Below are positions 35,422 through 43,516 of a stretch of 64,000 bases of DNA, piece by piece. This DNA is from Chloroflexota bacterium (GTDB lineage: Bacteria; Chloroflexota; Anaerolineae; Aggregatilineales; Phototrophicaceae), in assembly GCA_026707745.1 (NCBI GenBank), contig JAPOWG010000096.1:37944-101943 (forward strand), in the 5' to 3' direction. A program made the position numbers and the translations under genes. Every line of letters begins with the position of its first letter. Positions within the stretch are counted from its first letter, which is position 1. The notes under the pieces are model-generated. The model was not told where the DNA came from. It ran no database searches and saw only the letters and a list, made by a program, of their open reading frames with translations.

Positions 35422-36807
35422 ATGAAAAACAAGCTGTTTCTGATAACGCTAGTCTTGTTTCTCTCTTACAGTGCAGTTTCCGCTCAGAATTATGCCATCC
35501 ACGTCACTCACAACACCAATTTGAGAGCCGCGGCCAGCCTCCAGGCGCGCATCGTCGATACCGCGCCAGCGGGTACGATCCTAAGTGTGGTCGGCGCGGC
35601 CAATCGCTGGCTGCACATCGACCGCAGCGGCAGCACAGTCTTCATGGCAAGTTGGGTCGGTCACACGCGCATCGAGGAGACCGCCCCGACGCAACCGCAG
35701 CCAGTGCGCGACATCGACAACTGCTGCTTTGTCGACCGCCAATGCAATAGCAACCAGGAATGGACGGATGGCTACTGGGCATTCCAGAATGGCCAATGCG
35801 CCGCCCCGGCGCAAACGCAGCCCCAGGTATCGACGCCGCCTGTTGTCTCCACCGCGCCAAGGGTCAGTAACGACAATTGCTGCTCGGTGGACAGACAATG
35901 TACGACTAAAGAGGAATGGGAGGAAGGTTGGTTAGCACGGCTACGCGGCGAATGCCTCTCGGCAATTGACAACTGCTGTCATACGCACTGGGATTGTCGC
36001 ACCGAAGCGCACTGGATAGCAGGCCACGACGCTTATTTCTCTGATCCCACCCAATGTTTGTCCACCGGCGGCCCGCCATCGCAGTCCCAGGTATCGACTC
36101 AGCCCGTAACCATCAGCGCGCCTGTCAACATCGCCGCGCCCGCGGACATTGACAACTGCTGCCAGGTGGACAGGCAATGCCATAACGATGACGACTGGGT
36201 CCGCGGTTTCTATGATTTTCAACAGAATCAATGCTCAAGCGTCGCGTCCACAGCCTCAACTCGGCCCATCACCGGACCCATACCCGAAGATGTTGACAAT
36301 TGCTGCTTCGTGAACTGGCAATGTCATAGCGAGCAAGATTACGTATCGGGCTACGAGCGCTTCAAATACAATCTTTGCCATGTGCCTTCGATAGAAGGCC
36401 GCATCAGACTCGACGGTTCTGGCGAATTTAGCAGCCAGGTAAAGGAAGCGCTGCATCTGTTGTTGGACAAAGCGCCCAAGTGGTATAACTTTGTTATCAG
36501 TGGGCTTCATGTCATCAGGGAACGTCCAGGACGCAGTGCGAGCGTGACGGCGCGCTCCGGCCTGATGAAAGTCGACCCTAATCGCTATCCCACATTCGAT
36601 CTCGCAGCCATCATCGTGCATGAAGCCTGCCACGCGCATCGACATAAAGCCGGCTTGGACAGTGGCGGCTACCAAGGCGAGAGGGATTGCACAACAAAAG
36701 AGATTGAAGTGCTTCGCATCCTCGCTCCCGGCAGCCATCAATTGCAGCATGAAGAATGGCTGCTGGCAAACATGCACAAAACCAAGAACCAGTGGTGGCA
36801 CGACTAG
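35422..36807 (+). CDS. Secreted SH3b / five DNCC-repeat / HEACH metallopeptidase-like protein (copy 1)
   Basis: This 461 aa protein has a signal peptide (LFLITLVLFLSYSAVSAQ). A bacterial SH3 domain (about 23-85) contains NTNLRAAASLQARIVDTAPA, typical of SH3b modules that bind peptidoglycan or protein. Five Cys repeats follow at C101-C126, C153-C178, C185-C212, C246-C271 and C294-C319. Each reads D-N-C-C-x5-C-x17-19-C with a W or Y and a G in the second half, separated by Pro/Thr/Gln-rich linkers. The C-terminal domain has H400-E401-A-C-H404 with Glu420 and Glu427 as possible third ligands. Zinc peptidase activity is inferred from that motif only. This copy has three more repeats than its paralogues. 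Confidence 0.82.
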   Translation: MKNKLFLITLVLFLSYSAVSAQNYAIHVTHNTNLRAAASLQARIVDTAPAGTILSVVGAANRWLHIDRSGSTVFMASWVGHTRIEETAPTQPQPVRDIDNCCFVDRQCNSNQEWTDGYWAFQNGQCAAPAQTQPQVSTPPVVSTAPRVSNDNCCSVDRQCTTKEEWEEGWLARLRGECLSAIDNCCHTHWDCRTEAHWIAGHDAYFSDPTQCLSTGGPPSQSQVSTQPVTISAPVNIAAPADIDNCCQVDRQCHNDDDWVRGFYDFQQNQCSSVASTASTRPITGPIPEDVDNCCFVNWQCHSEQDYVSGYERFKYNLCHVPSIEGRIRLDGSGEFSSQVKEALHLLLDKAPKWYNFVISGLHVIRERPGRSASVTARSGLMKVDPNRYPTFDLAAIIVHEACHAHRHKAGLDSGGYQGERDCTTKEIEVLRILAPGSHQLQHEEWLLANMHKTKNQWWHD

Positions 36808-36810
36808 CGG

Positions 36811-36913
36811 CCCTGTCTGCGCATGGGAGATCCATCTGGGCGCGACAACTGGAAGCGGTCTATCCGCGCGCGAAGTCTTCTGGTGGCTCTACGGGACGAC
36901 ATCCACTAACTAG
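36811..36913 (+). pseudogene. Frame-shifted 3' remnant of the 34632-35282 gene
   Basis: Translated in one frame this reads GRSIWARQLEAVYPRA and then, after a shift of two bases, EVFWWLYGTT. The two halves match GEFIW...LESVYPRTVFWWLF at the end of the 216 aa protein encoded at 34632-35282. Bases around 36811-36822 (CTGTCTGCGCA) match the codons just upstream, with a short deletion. There is no start. It lies between DNCC copies 1 and 2 in the place the intact gene has before copy 1. Confidence 0.78.
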
Positions 36914-37049
36914 CATCGGCGGTGAGCGAGACAATCGCATCAAAGTTGGAGCGCCAGGAAAAACTTGCCTTTTCCCCGCTATGGCACATCTATTCGCATG
37001 ATTCGTCAATTGCGAGTGATTAGGTCCTGTACTTAAAAGGAGCGTCAGA

Positions 37050-38045
37050 GTGAAACAGAAACTCTTTGCCATCGTTACAGCCTTTTCCTTTCTTTGTGGG
37101 ATGGCATCGGCACAGAGCTATTCCATCCGCGTCAGCTTCAACACCAATTTGAGAGCTTCCCCCAGCCTCCAGGCGCACATCATAGAAACCGCGCCGGCGG
37201 GCACGATCCTCAGTGTCGTAGGCGAGTTCAACCGCTGGCTGCACATTGACCGCAGCGGCAGCGAAGTCTGGATGGCAAGTTGGGTCAGTCACACGCGCGT
37301 CGAGCAGAACGCCCCGGCGCAAGCGCAGCCCGCGCGCCAGATCGACAACTGCTGCTTTGTCGATCGGCAATGCAATACGGATCAGGACTGGAATGACGGC
37401 TATTGGGCTTTCCAAAACGGCCAATGCGCCGCGCCTGCGCAGACACAACCGCAAACCCAACCACAGGCATCGACGCAGCCCGTCGCTGCCAGCCCACCCG
37501 TTGGCGTGGACAACTGCTGCTTCCTTAATTGGCAATGTACGACCGACGAACAATGGAGAAGTGGTTTTCAAGCGTATAGCACCAATCAATGCAATCATCC
37601 GGGCGTGGCTATCGAAGGATCGTCAACCTTCATCACCGGCATAGAGGAAGCACTGGATCTGCTGAAGCAGAAAGCGCCTCGCTGGTACACCTATACGCTC
37701 GCCGGTTTGGATAAGATTGTGCCATATGAGCATCCAAAATACGGAGCGCAAGTATCAACGAGGCAAAGAAGGGTTCGTGTTGATATAAGGGGCTACACGA
37801 CAGAAGCGGGTGGACACTCCGAGTGGACACGCACCTCTCTGGCCAGTTCACTTTTACACGAAGCCTGCCACGTTCACCGCTACCAAGCTGGTGTTGCATA
37901 TTCCGGACTGGAAGGAGAAAAGGCCTGTGTAGAGGTGGAGATTAAATTTCTTCGCGGGATCCTTCCTCCCAACCACGGACTTCTACGCTCTCACGTAGAA
38001 AAATGGGAGAATATGGAGAATCCGGATTATCAGTGGTGGAATTAG
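37050..38045 (+). CDS. Secreted SH3b / two DNCC-repeat / HEACH metallopeptidase-like protein (copy 2)
   Basis: This 331 aa paralogue has the same order: signal peptide (AFSFLCGMASAQ), SH3b domain (about 23-85), two Cys repeats (C101-C126 and C156-C181) joined by a PQTQPQTQPQ linker, then the C-terminal domain. That domain includes a helix ALDLLKQKAPRWYTYTLAGL and H270-E271-A-C-H274 followed by Glu290. The start is GTG at 37050, supported by AAAGGAG at 37036-37042. The tail ends NPDYQWWN, as in copy 3. The gene is 36 bases upstream of copy 3, so the two are probably co-transcribed. Confidence 0.82.
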   Translation: MKQKLFAIVTAFSFLCGMASAQSYSIRVSFNTNLRASPSLQAHIIETAPAGTILSVVGEFNRWLHIDRSGSEVWMASWVSHTRVEQNAPAQAQPARQIDNCCFVDRQCNTDQDWNDGYWAFQNGQCAAPAQTQPQTQPQASTQPVAASPPVGVDNCCFLNWQCTTDEQWRSGFQAYSTNQCNHPGVAIEGSSTFITGIEEALDLLKQKAPRWYTYTLAGLDKIVPYEHPKYGAQVSTRQRRVRVDIRGYTTEAGGHSEWTRTSLASSLLHEACHVHRYQAGVAYSGLEGEKACVEVEIKFLRGILPPNHGLLRSHVEKWENMENPDYQWWN

Positions 38046-38081
38046 CGCCGCAACTCCAAATTGCATTGGAGAAATGAATCG

Positions 38082-39044
38082 ATGAGACCCAGACGCTTAG
38101 TCTTTCTATCCACATTGTGCCTCCTTTGCAGTCTGGTGTCCGCGCAGGGCTATGCCATCCGCGTCAACTTCAACACCAATTTGAGAGCGGCAGCCAGCCT
38201 TCAGGCTCGCGTCCTCGAAACCGCGCCGGCGGGCACGATCCTGGATGTCATCGGCGCCGTCGATCGCTGGCTGCGCATCAACCGGGATGGCCGTGAAGTC
38301 TTCATGGCCAATTGGGTGAGTTTCACCCGACTTGAGGCGAGCGCCCCGACGCAGCCGCAGCCCGCGCGCGAAATCGACAACTGTTGCTTCGTCGATCGGC
38401 AATGCGCTACTGACCACGAGTGGACAGACGGCTATTGGGCATTCCAGAATGGCCACTGCGCCGCGCCCGCGCAGTCACCGCCCCAGGCGCAGCCAACCGG
38501 CAGCCAACCATCGCAAGCGGACAACTGTTGTTACCTTCACTGGAATTGTAAATCGGACGACGACTGGACAGCGGGAGCCCGCGCTTTCCGGTCCAATCAA
38601 TGTCTGCATCCTGGCCTCGCAATAGAGGGAAGCCAAGCCTTTGTACTCAAGATAGAACAAGCTCTCGATATCCTGAAGCGGCGCGCGCCTGCCTGGTACG
38701 ACTATGTGTTGCGAGGGCTGGACAAGATCAAAGAGGTCCCCGCCTCAATTCACACCGGCGTTCATGTCGCTGGCAGGACCTTTAACATTTCGCCTATTCA
38801 CACGGTAGACAGGCCCGGCGAACGCACCGCGATCTGGCTGGCTGGAATCATCGTGCATGACGCCTGTCATGTACATCAATTTGACGCCGGACTACCATAT
38901 TCTCATCTGGAAGGCGAAAGGGCTTGTCTGGAAATACAGCTTGAAGCGCTTTCGCTGATTTATCCCAACACGCGAGATCCATTTGGACTTCGCGTCGTAC
39001 TGGAAAACATCGACAATCCGGATTATCAATGGTGGCTCGATTAG
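38082..39044 (+). CDS. Secreted SH3b / two DNCC-repeat / HDACH protein (copy 3)
   Basis: This 320 aa paralogue has signal peptide LVFLSTLCLLCSLVSAQ, an SH3b domain, two Cys repeats (C101-C126 and C149-C174) and the C-terminal domain. The metal-site motif reads H259-D260-A-C-H263 instead of HEACH, replacing the expected catalytic Glu with Asp while both His and a downstream E279 in LEGERAC stay. It may bind metal without peptidase activity, or tolerate Asp. ATG at 38082 is preferred (GGAG 10 bases upstream) over TTG at 38061. Its 3' flank (TTAGCGCCGC then ATTGGAG) repeats that of copy 2, which marks tandem duplication. Confidence 0.82.
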   Translation: MRPRRLVFLSTLCLLCSLVSAQGYAIRVNFNTNLRAAASLQARVLETAPAGTILDVIGAVDRWLRINRDGREVFMANWVSFTRLEASAPTQPQPAREIDNCCFVDRQCATDHEWTDGYWAFQNGHCAAPAQSPPQAQPTGSQPSQADNCCYLHWNCKSDDDWTAGARAFRSNQCLHPGLAIEGSQAFVLKIEQALDILKRRAPAWYDYVLRGLDKIKEVPASIHTGVHVAGRTFNISPIHTVDRPGERTAIWLAGIIVHDACHVHQFDAGLPYSHLEGERACLEIQLEALSLIYPNTRDPFGLRVVLENIDNPDYQWWLD

Positions 39045-39102
39045 CGCCGCCGCGCTATTGGAGCGGGTGAGCCGAGCGCACGTTTCAGAATGGCATGACT
39101 CG

Positions 39103-39130
39103 TTGAGTTCCGGTGGCGATCATGTATAAT
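39103..39130 (+). promoter_or_regulatory. Promoter of the Phd/VapC-type operon
   Basis: TTGAGT (39103-39108), 16 bases, perfect TATAAT (39125-39130), 32 bases before the antitoxin ATG, which has GGGAG upstream. Confidence 0.6.
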
Positions 39131-39162
39131 TTGATTGACGCAAGGCTCGCGGGAGTTCAACC

Positions 39163-39393
39163 ATGAAGACCTTTACCATTGATGAAGCGAAGCAGAATCT
39201 TGACGCGGTACTGGAACACGCCAAGGGAGGAGGAACGGTGCTCATTGTCGGGGAAGACAACCAAGCATATGAACTTGTCGCTACCATAGTGCCTAAGAAA
39301 GGACCGCGGAAAGCCGGCAGTGCCAAAGGCAAAATCAAAATCACTGACGAGTTTTACGAGCCCTTGCCTGAGTTTAAGCCCTACATGGAATGA
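39163..39393 (+). CDS. Type II antitoxin, Phd/YefM-like
   Basis: This 76 aa protein starts MKTFTIDEAKQNLDAVLEHA, the Phd/YefM-type DNA-binding N-terminus, followed by the VLIVGEDNQAYELVA strand pair. The C-terminal ITDEFYEPLPEFKPYME is the acidic tail that should wrap the toxin. It overlaps the toxin start by four bases (ATGA at 39390-39393), the usual coupling of such operons, and probably represses its own promoter. Confidence 0.85.
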   Translation: MKTFTIDEAKQNLDAVLEHAKGGGTVLIVGEDNQAYELVATIVPKKGPRKAGSAKGKIKITDEFYEPLPEFKPYME

Positions 39394-39779
39394 ACTATCT
39401 GTTAGATACATCTTCTTTCCTTTGGTTCGTTAACAACGACGTGAAGTTGAGCGCAGATGCTAAAGTACTCCTGGAAGATCCCGGTTGTGACATCCATCTA
39501 AGCCTTGCAAGCATCTGGGAACTTGCAATCAAAGCCAACCTTAGAAGAGGATTAGAGTTGAGTCGCCCTTTTCCAGTGTTTATTGACGAAGAATTACAAA
39601 CAAATCGCTTCCGCCTCTTAAACATCAACATCTCCCATCTGAAGCGCGTTGCCCTTCTCCCTTTCATACATAAAGACCCCTTTGATCGACTGCTCATAGC
39701 CCAGTCGCTTGCCGAAGATCTGCCGATTATCACAAATGATACAGCATTCGACGCTTACCGAGTTCAGCGCATCTGGTAG
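39390..39779 (+). CDS. Type II toxin, PIN-domain (VapC-like) ribonuclease
   Basis: This 129 aa PIN-domain protein has N-terminal LLDTSSFLWFV (first acidic residue Asp6), SLASIWELAIK (Glu), HKDPFDRLLIAQSL (Asp pair) and ITNDTAFDAY near the end. These are the acidic positions of VapC-type Mg-dependent RNases. The preceding gene encodes a Phd-like antitoxin. The pair sits at the right end of the DNCC tandem array and may stabilise this variable region. Confidence 0.9.
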   Translation: MNYLLDTSSFLWFVNNDVKLSADAKVLLEDPGCDIHLSLASIWELAIKANLRRGLELSRPFPVFIDEELQTNRFRLLNINISHLKRVALLPFIHKDPFDRLLIAQSLAEDLPIITNDTAFDAYRVQRIW

Positions 39780-39794
39780 CCGCATCCATTTCAA

Positions 39795-41546
39795 ATGAGC
39801 CTCTTCGTCGTCTTCATAGTAGCTGCGGTGCTATTGGGCGCGGGCGCGATGCTATCCCCCGCCTGGCGCAGCGCGCAGCCGCGCGTCGCGCTGGCAGCGA
39901 CGCTCTGCCTGGCGCTGATATTGGGCGGCGCCGTGTTTTATGCCGAAGCCTTCGCCTGGGACACGCTGGTGGTCGATTACCTGCTATTCGCCCTGCTTTC
40001 CGGCGTGGTGCTGGGTGGCACATTGTCGACAGCGCAAGCCCGAGCTGAAGCGCGAGGTGAACAATTGTCGGACCGCGATCAGGGCTGGCCCGGTCCACAA
40101 GACCTGGCCTTCTTTGCCCTGGTGGCCGTTGCGATCATCATCCCCCTGGTTCATCTGCCGGCAGCTTTGGGCGCACAGGGCCAAATCACCGGCTTCCACA
40201 GCCTGACAACATTGCATGGCGAATCTTTTCGCTCGCTGGCGCCCTTCGATTCGCATAACCAGGTGATCGTCTCACCCGGCTTTCACGCGCTTTCCGCCTA
40301 TCTCAGCGGACAATTGAGCCAGCCGATATCGCTGATTCAGTTGAGCCTGGCGGCTGTATCCGTATTTCTTCTGGTCTGGCTGGCCTATGACTTCGGGTCG
40401 GAGTTGCGCGACAAGCGTCTGGGACGGGCGCTGGCAATTGCAACCCTCATGTCTGGCGGCATTCACCTCAGCTACCTTGACGGGCATTTTGCCGAGTTGC
40501 TGGCGCTGCTCTTCCTGAAAGCCTTCCTCGTTTATGCTCTCCGCTTTCTGCGCGAATTCAACCTGGCCGATCTGATTGCCGGCGGCTTGATGATTGGCGC
40601 TGTAGTCTATACCAGCCTTACAGTCAGCATCATCGCGATGCTAGGGTTTGCGCTCCTTTGCCTGCTGGGTTGGGCGCGTTTCGGCGCGGATTTTACTCGC
40701 AAGTCGCGCTGGGGATATATAATCGGGTTCCCGCTCGTGGCACTGCTCGGTATCTCGCCCTGGCTCTACAACAACTTGACACTCATCTTCCCCATTTCGA
40801 CATCGACCTACCCTGCCGACTTAAGCCTGTTGGCAGATATCGTGGTCGGGAACGGCCTCTTGATCATTCCGCTGGCGGTTTGGGGCATCACAATCGCCTT
40901 GCGCCACCCTGGAAGCCTGCGGCTGGTTTCGTTGCTGATGCTGCTCTGGCTCGCGCTGATTCTCGAGCTTTCTCTGGTCGGGTTCATTGGAAAGCTTTTT
41001 CCGCCGATTGGCGCGCTCGTCAACGCGCCGAACATGGCGCGGCACGGCACGATCTTGCCTCTCAGTTGGTTCGGCGGCTTGGCCTTGTTACGCCTATGGG
41101 AAACAAACCTGCCCCAAAACCTGAAGCGTCGCTTGCGCCAATTGGCATATCCGCTGATGGCCGCGACTACGCTGCTGCTTCTTGCGCTGGGTTTCGCCTT
41201 TGAGCCGATAGTGACGGCCCTGCGGCCGCTATTGAACCTGCCGGAGCAGACCTTGACGCGCGACGATTACTCGGCCATGCTCTGGCTGCGCGACAACGCG
41301 CCGGAAGACGCGATTGTGCTGTCAGCTGATGGCGAGGGATGGCTGCCTGTCGTTGCCGAGCGGCGCGCGGTCGACTTTCGCGCCGTGGCCTACTTTGAGT
41401 GGGACCGCTTCAAGGGGCTTGTCGAGGAGCAAGAAGCGGACTACGTATTCCAGCCTTCTGCCGGCGCCGATCTTCCCGATTTGCCGTTGAAGCTGGTATT
41501 CCAACACGGCGAGGCGCGGGTGTATGAGATACCACAAAGTCGGTAA
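39795..41546 (+). CDS. Polytopic membrane protein, GT-C glycosyltransferase-like
   Basis: This 583 aa protein has about 11-12 hydrophobic helices and a C-terminal soluble domain of about 100 residues (from DDYSAMLWLRDNAPEDAIVL). The large first extracytoplasmic loop (GFHSLTTLHGESFRSLAPFD to SPGFHALSAYL) and the closing WLRDNAP...VL module resemble GT-C fold lipid-linked sugar transferases seen in Chloroflexota; no DD or DE motif could be fixed with confidence. It follows the toxin gene by 15 bases, probably by chance. A role in envelope glycosylation is inference. Confidence 0.65.
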   Translation: MSLFVVFIVAAVLLGAGAMLSPAWRSAQPRVALAATLCLALILGGAVFYAEAFAWDTLVVDYLLFALLSGVVLGGTLSTAQARAEARGEQLSDRDQGWPGPQDLAFFALVAVAIIIPLVHLPAALGAQGQITGFHSLTTLHGESFRSLAPFDSHNQVIVSPGFHALSAYLSGQLSQPISLIQLSLAAVSVFLLVWLAYDFGSELRDKRLGRALAIATLMSGGIHLSYLDGHFAELLALLFLKAFLVYALRFLREFNLADLIAGGLMIGAVVYTSLTVSIIAMLGFALLCLLGWARFGADFTRKSRWGYIIGFPLVALLGISPWLYNNLTLIFPISTSTYPADLSLLADIVVGNGLLIIPLAVWGITIALRHPGSLRLVSLLMLLWLALILELSLVGFIGKLFPPIGALVNAPNMARHGTILPLSWFGGLALLRLWETNLPQNLKRRLRQLAYPLMAATTLLLLALGFAFEPIVTALRPLLNLPEQTLTRDDYSAMLWLRDNAPEDAIVLSADGEGWLPVVAERRAVDFRAVAYFEWDRFKGLVEEQEADYVFQPSAGADLPDLPLKLVFQHGEARVYEIPQSR

Positions 41547-41588
41547 ACGACCGCTTATTTTAGGGGAGAGCTCTGGTATATATGTCTT

Positions 41589-42227
41589 TCATGGTTTGTG
41601 GTCATGTTGATCAGGCACTGATGGTAGTTGATTTTGATGTTCGCCTGCTTGAAGCAGTTGGTTGCGTTTTGCGCGAACCTGATAAAGAAAGACACCAGCT
41701 ACACCTGCTGCCTCAAAGATAAGCACGCTTATACCTACAACATTGTGACCTGCGTGAACCATGTAGAAACTACCCACGGTGATGACGAGTACTGCTATGA
41801 ATGCAAACCACTGACCTTTTTGTTCGCGACTTGCGATCGTTCCAATAACGGATCGGTCCAACTCTGCAGCGTCTTTCTGACTTTGGGTCTCCAACTCGAT
41901 CCTGTGACTATTGAGTTCCTCAGCGATGGTTAGAATTCTGTCTTGGCTATCCATGTTGTGGTTTTGGCGCTTGATGGATTGCTCAAATAGTGCTTTAGCA
42001 CTACCAGGCACGAGGCTTTCCCATCGCGCCGCTAACTCAGGATGCACATCCGGGCCAGAGTAGTATTCTTCGCTCCTCACATGAACAATGTCTTGTTCAA
42101 ATTTCTCCAGAAGCTCTTGACGCTTTTCCTCGGGGAGAGCATCAATCAGTTCGCGAGGTATGGAAATGTCGCTAGATAACGTGGATTTAGGTTCTAAATC
42201 GCTCGGGGAACTGTCTTCATTGCTCAA
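41589..42227 (-). CDS. DUF2335 predicted membrane protein
   Basis: This 212 aa protein carries the DUF2335 signature: EYYSGPDVHPELAARWESL followed by VPGSAKALFEQSIKRQNH, a coiled helical stretch, and two C-terminal transmembrane helices (FAFIAVLVITVGSFYMVHAG and VVGISVLIFEAAGVAGVFLY). Function is unproven; the topology has led to holin-like suggestions. The start is TTG at 42227, chosen because it overlaps the upstream gene's stop by four bases (TTGA) and has GGGAG about 10 bases before it. The cassette is A/T-rich compared with its flanks. Confidence 0.82.
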   Translation of the reverse strand: MSNEDSSPSDLEPKSTLSSDISIPRELIDALPEEKRQELLEKFEQDIVHVRSEEYYSGPDVHPELAARWESLVPGSAKALFEQSIKRQNHNMDSQDRILTIAEELNSHRIELETQSQKDAAELDRSVIGTIASREQKGQWFAFIAVLVITVGSFYMVHAGHNVVGISVLIFEAAGVAGVFLYQVRAKRNQLLQAGEHQNQLPSVPDQHDHKP

Positions 42228-42481
42228 GTAGAACTACTCCCACTTGTTTCTTTCTCATTGCGATCAATTGCCTGCAGCAAAGTATCTCCCACTTCTAACC
42301 AGATAGAGCGAAGCGGCTCATTGTCATATTGCAACTTTCTTACTTGGTGGCGACGTCTTATCTGCTTAAGCGTATCGCCATCCAGCACACCAAACAAGTC
42401 AAATGCGCTTGCCATGCCGTGCAAGAAGGGACGTTCCGGCAGAAGATACTTTTGTGCAATTTCCTTTTCGTAGTCCTTCAT
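42224..42481 (-). CDS. Small protein of unknown function coupled to DUF2335 gene
   Basis: This 85 aa protein (KDYEKEIAQKYLLPERPFLH...) has no signal peptide or membrane helix. It looks like a small helical protein with a basic middle (QIRRRHQVRKLQY). It overlaps the DUF2335 gene by four bases and has its own good promoter, so the two form a two-gene operon. No family is recognised. It could be a regulator or partner of the membrane protein. Confidence 0.68.
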   Translation of the reverse strand: MKDYEKEIAQKYLLPERPFLHGMASAFDLFGVLDGDTLKQIRRRHQVRKLQYDNEPLRSIWLEVGDTLLQAIDRNEKETSGSSST

Positions 42482-42519
42482 CGACGCTTACCCTTTCCAG
42501 ACTTTGCACTTGTGGCAAC

Positions 42520-42549
42520 ATTCTACTAATTGCTATACGTAAATGTCAA
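42520..42549 (-). promoter_or_regulatory. Promoter of the DUF2335 operon
   Basis: Leftward TTGACA (42544-42549), 18 bases, TAGAAT (42520-42525), 38 bases before the ATG at 42481; AAAGGG lies in the ribosome-site position. Confidence 0.65.
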
Positions 42550-42646
42550 CTTTCTTGATTCATACATTTGTTCTATTGTTTGATAAGCAAAACGCCCCTC
42601 TTCAAGTTATAGTACATCAATTAGTATTCAATTAGGGAAACCCATC

Positions 42647-43495
42647 ATGACCAAGAAAAAAGTCGTCGTCACCGGCGCCTGCGGCACCATCGCCGGCGTC
42701 CTTTTGCCAGCCTTGCGCGAGCGCTACGACCTGACCTTGCTCGATACCCGCGCCACCGACCCTAACGGCATCCCCGTACCAGGCGCGCTGCACGCCGATC
42801 TGATGAACAAGGACCGCGACAGCTATCGCCATCACTTCGCAGGCGTCGATGCCGTGGTGCACTGTGCCTATTATCGCGTAGGGGACCAGGGCGATGACGT
42901 CTATTTCTCGTCCGAACTGGCAAACTTGCAAATGACCTACAATGTTTACCAGGTTGCCTGGGAGGAGCGCGTACGGCGTTTGGTTGCGGCCAGTACCAAC
43001 CACGCCGCTGATTTCTACGAGGGATATGCCCTGGATGGCGAGACCCCGATGGTGACGCCGGACATGAACGCCTCCGACAACTGGTACGGTTGGGCGAAGA
43101 TCGCCTTCGAGCAGATTGGCCAAGTCTATGCCAGCGGCGTGACACATGGCGGCCGTCCGCTGGAGAACGTGCAAATCCGTATCGGTGGACCGCGCGAGAC
43201 AGATTTGGCCGATATCAACATGGGTGACCTGCGCCGGATGCGCCGCGCCTTGGCCGTTTACATCAGTCAGCGCGATATGTCACAACTGTTTATCAAGAGC
43301 ATCGACGCCGAAGACATTCGCGATCAATTCGCTGTGCCCTTTCAGATCTTTTACGGCATTAGCGCCAATTCACATGCGATATGGAGCATCGCCAATGCCC
43401 GGCGCGTCATCGGATATGCGCCGCAAGACAACTCCGAAGAGCGGTTTTTCGATCAGATTCAAGCCCATATGAAATGCGCCGATGTATCATCCTGA
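42647..43495 (+). CDS. NAD-dependent SDR (epimerase/uronate-dehydrogenase-like)
   Basis: This 282 aa extended SDR has VTGACGTIAG (NAD loop; the usual GxxGxxG is GxxGxxA here), AASTNHAADF and catalytic Tyr147/Lys151 in YGWAK. The size and the STNH strand match sugar-acid or uronate dehydrogenase-like proteins. It differs from the SDR at 6759-7616 in sequence, so it is not a recent duplicate. AGGGA precedes the ATG. Its neighbour across a convergent gap is a PLP aminotransferase. The substrate is unknown. Confidence 0.8.
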   Translation: MTKKKVVVTGACGTIAGVLLPALRERYDLTLLDTRATDPNGIPVPGALHADLMNKDRDSYRHHFAGVDAVVHCAYYRVGDQGDDVYFSSELANLQMTYNVYQVAWEERVRRLVAASTNHAADFYEGYALDGETPMVTPDMNASDNWYGWAKIAFEQIGQVYASGVTHGGRPLENVQIRIGGPRETDLADINMGDLRRMRRALAVYISQRDMSQLFIKSIDAEDIRDQFAVPFQIFYGISANSHAIWSIANARRVIGYAPQDNSEERFFDQIQAHMKCADVSS

Positions 43496-43516
43496 AGTAT
43501 CGCTAGACGGTGCAAC

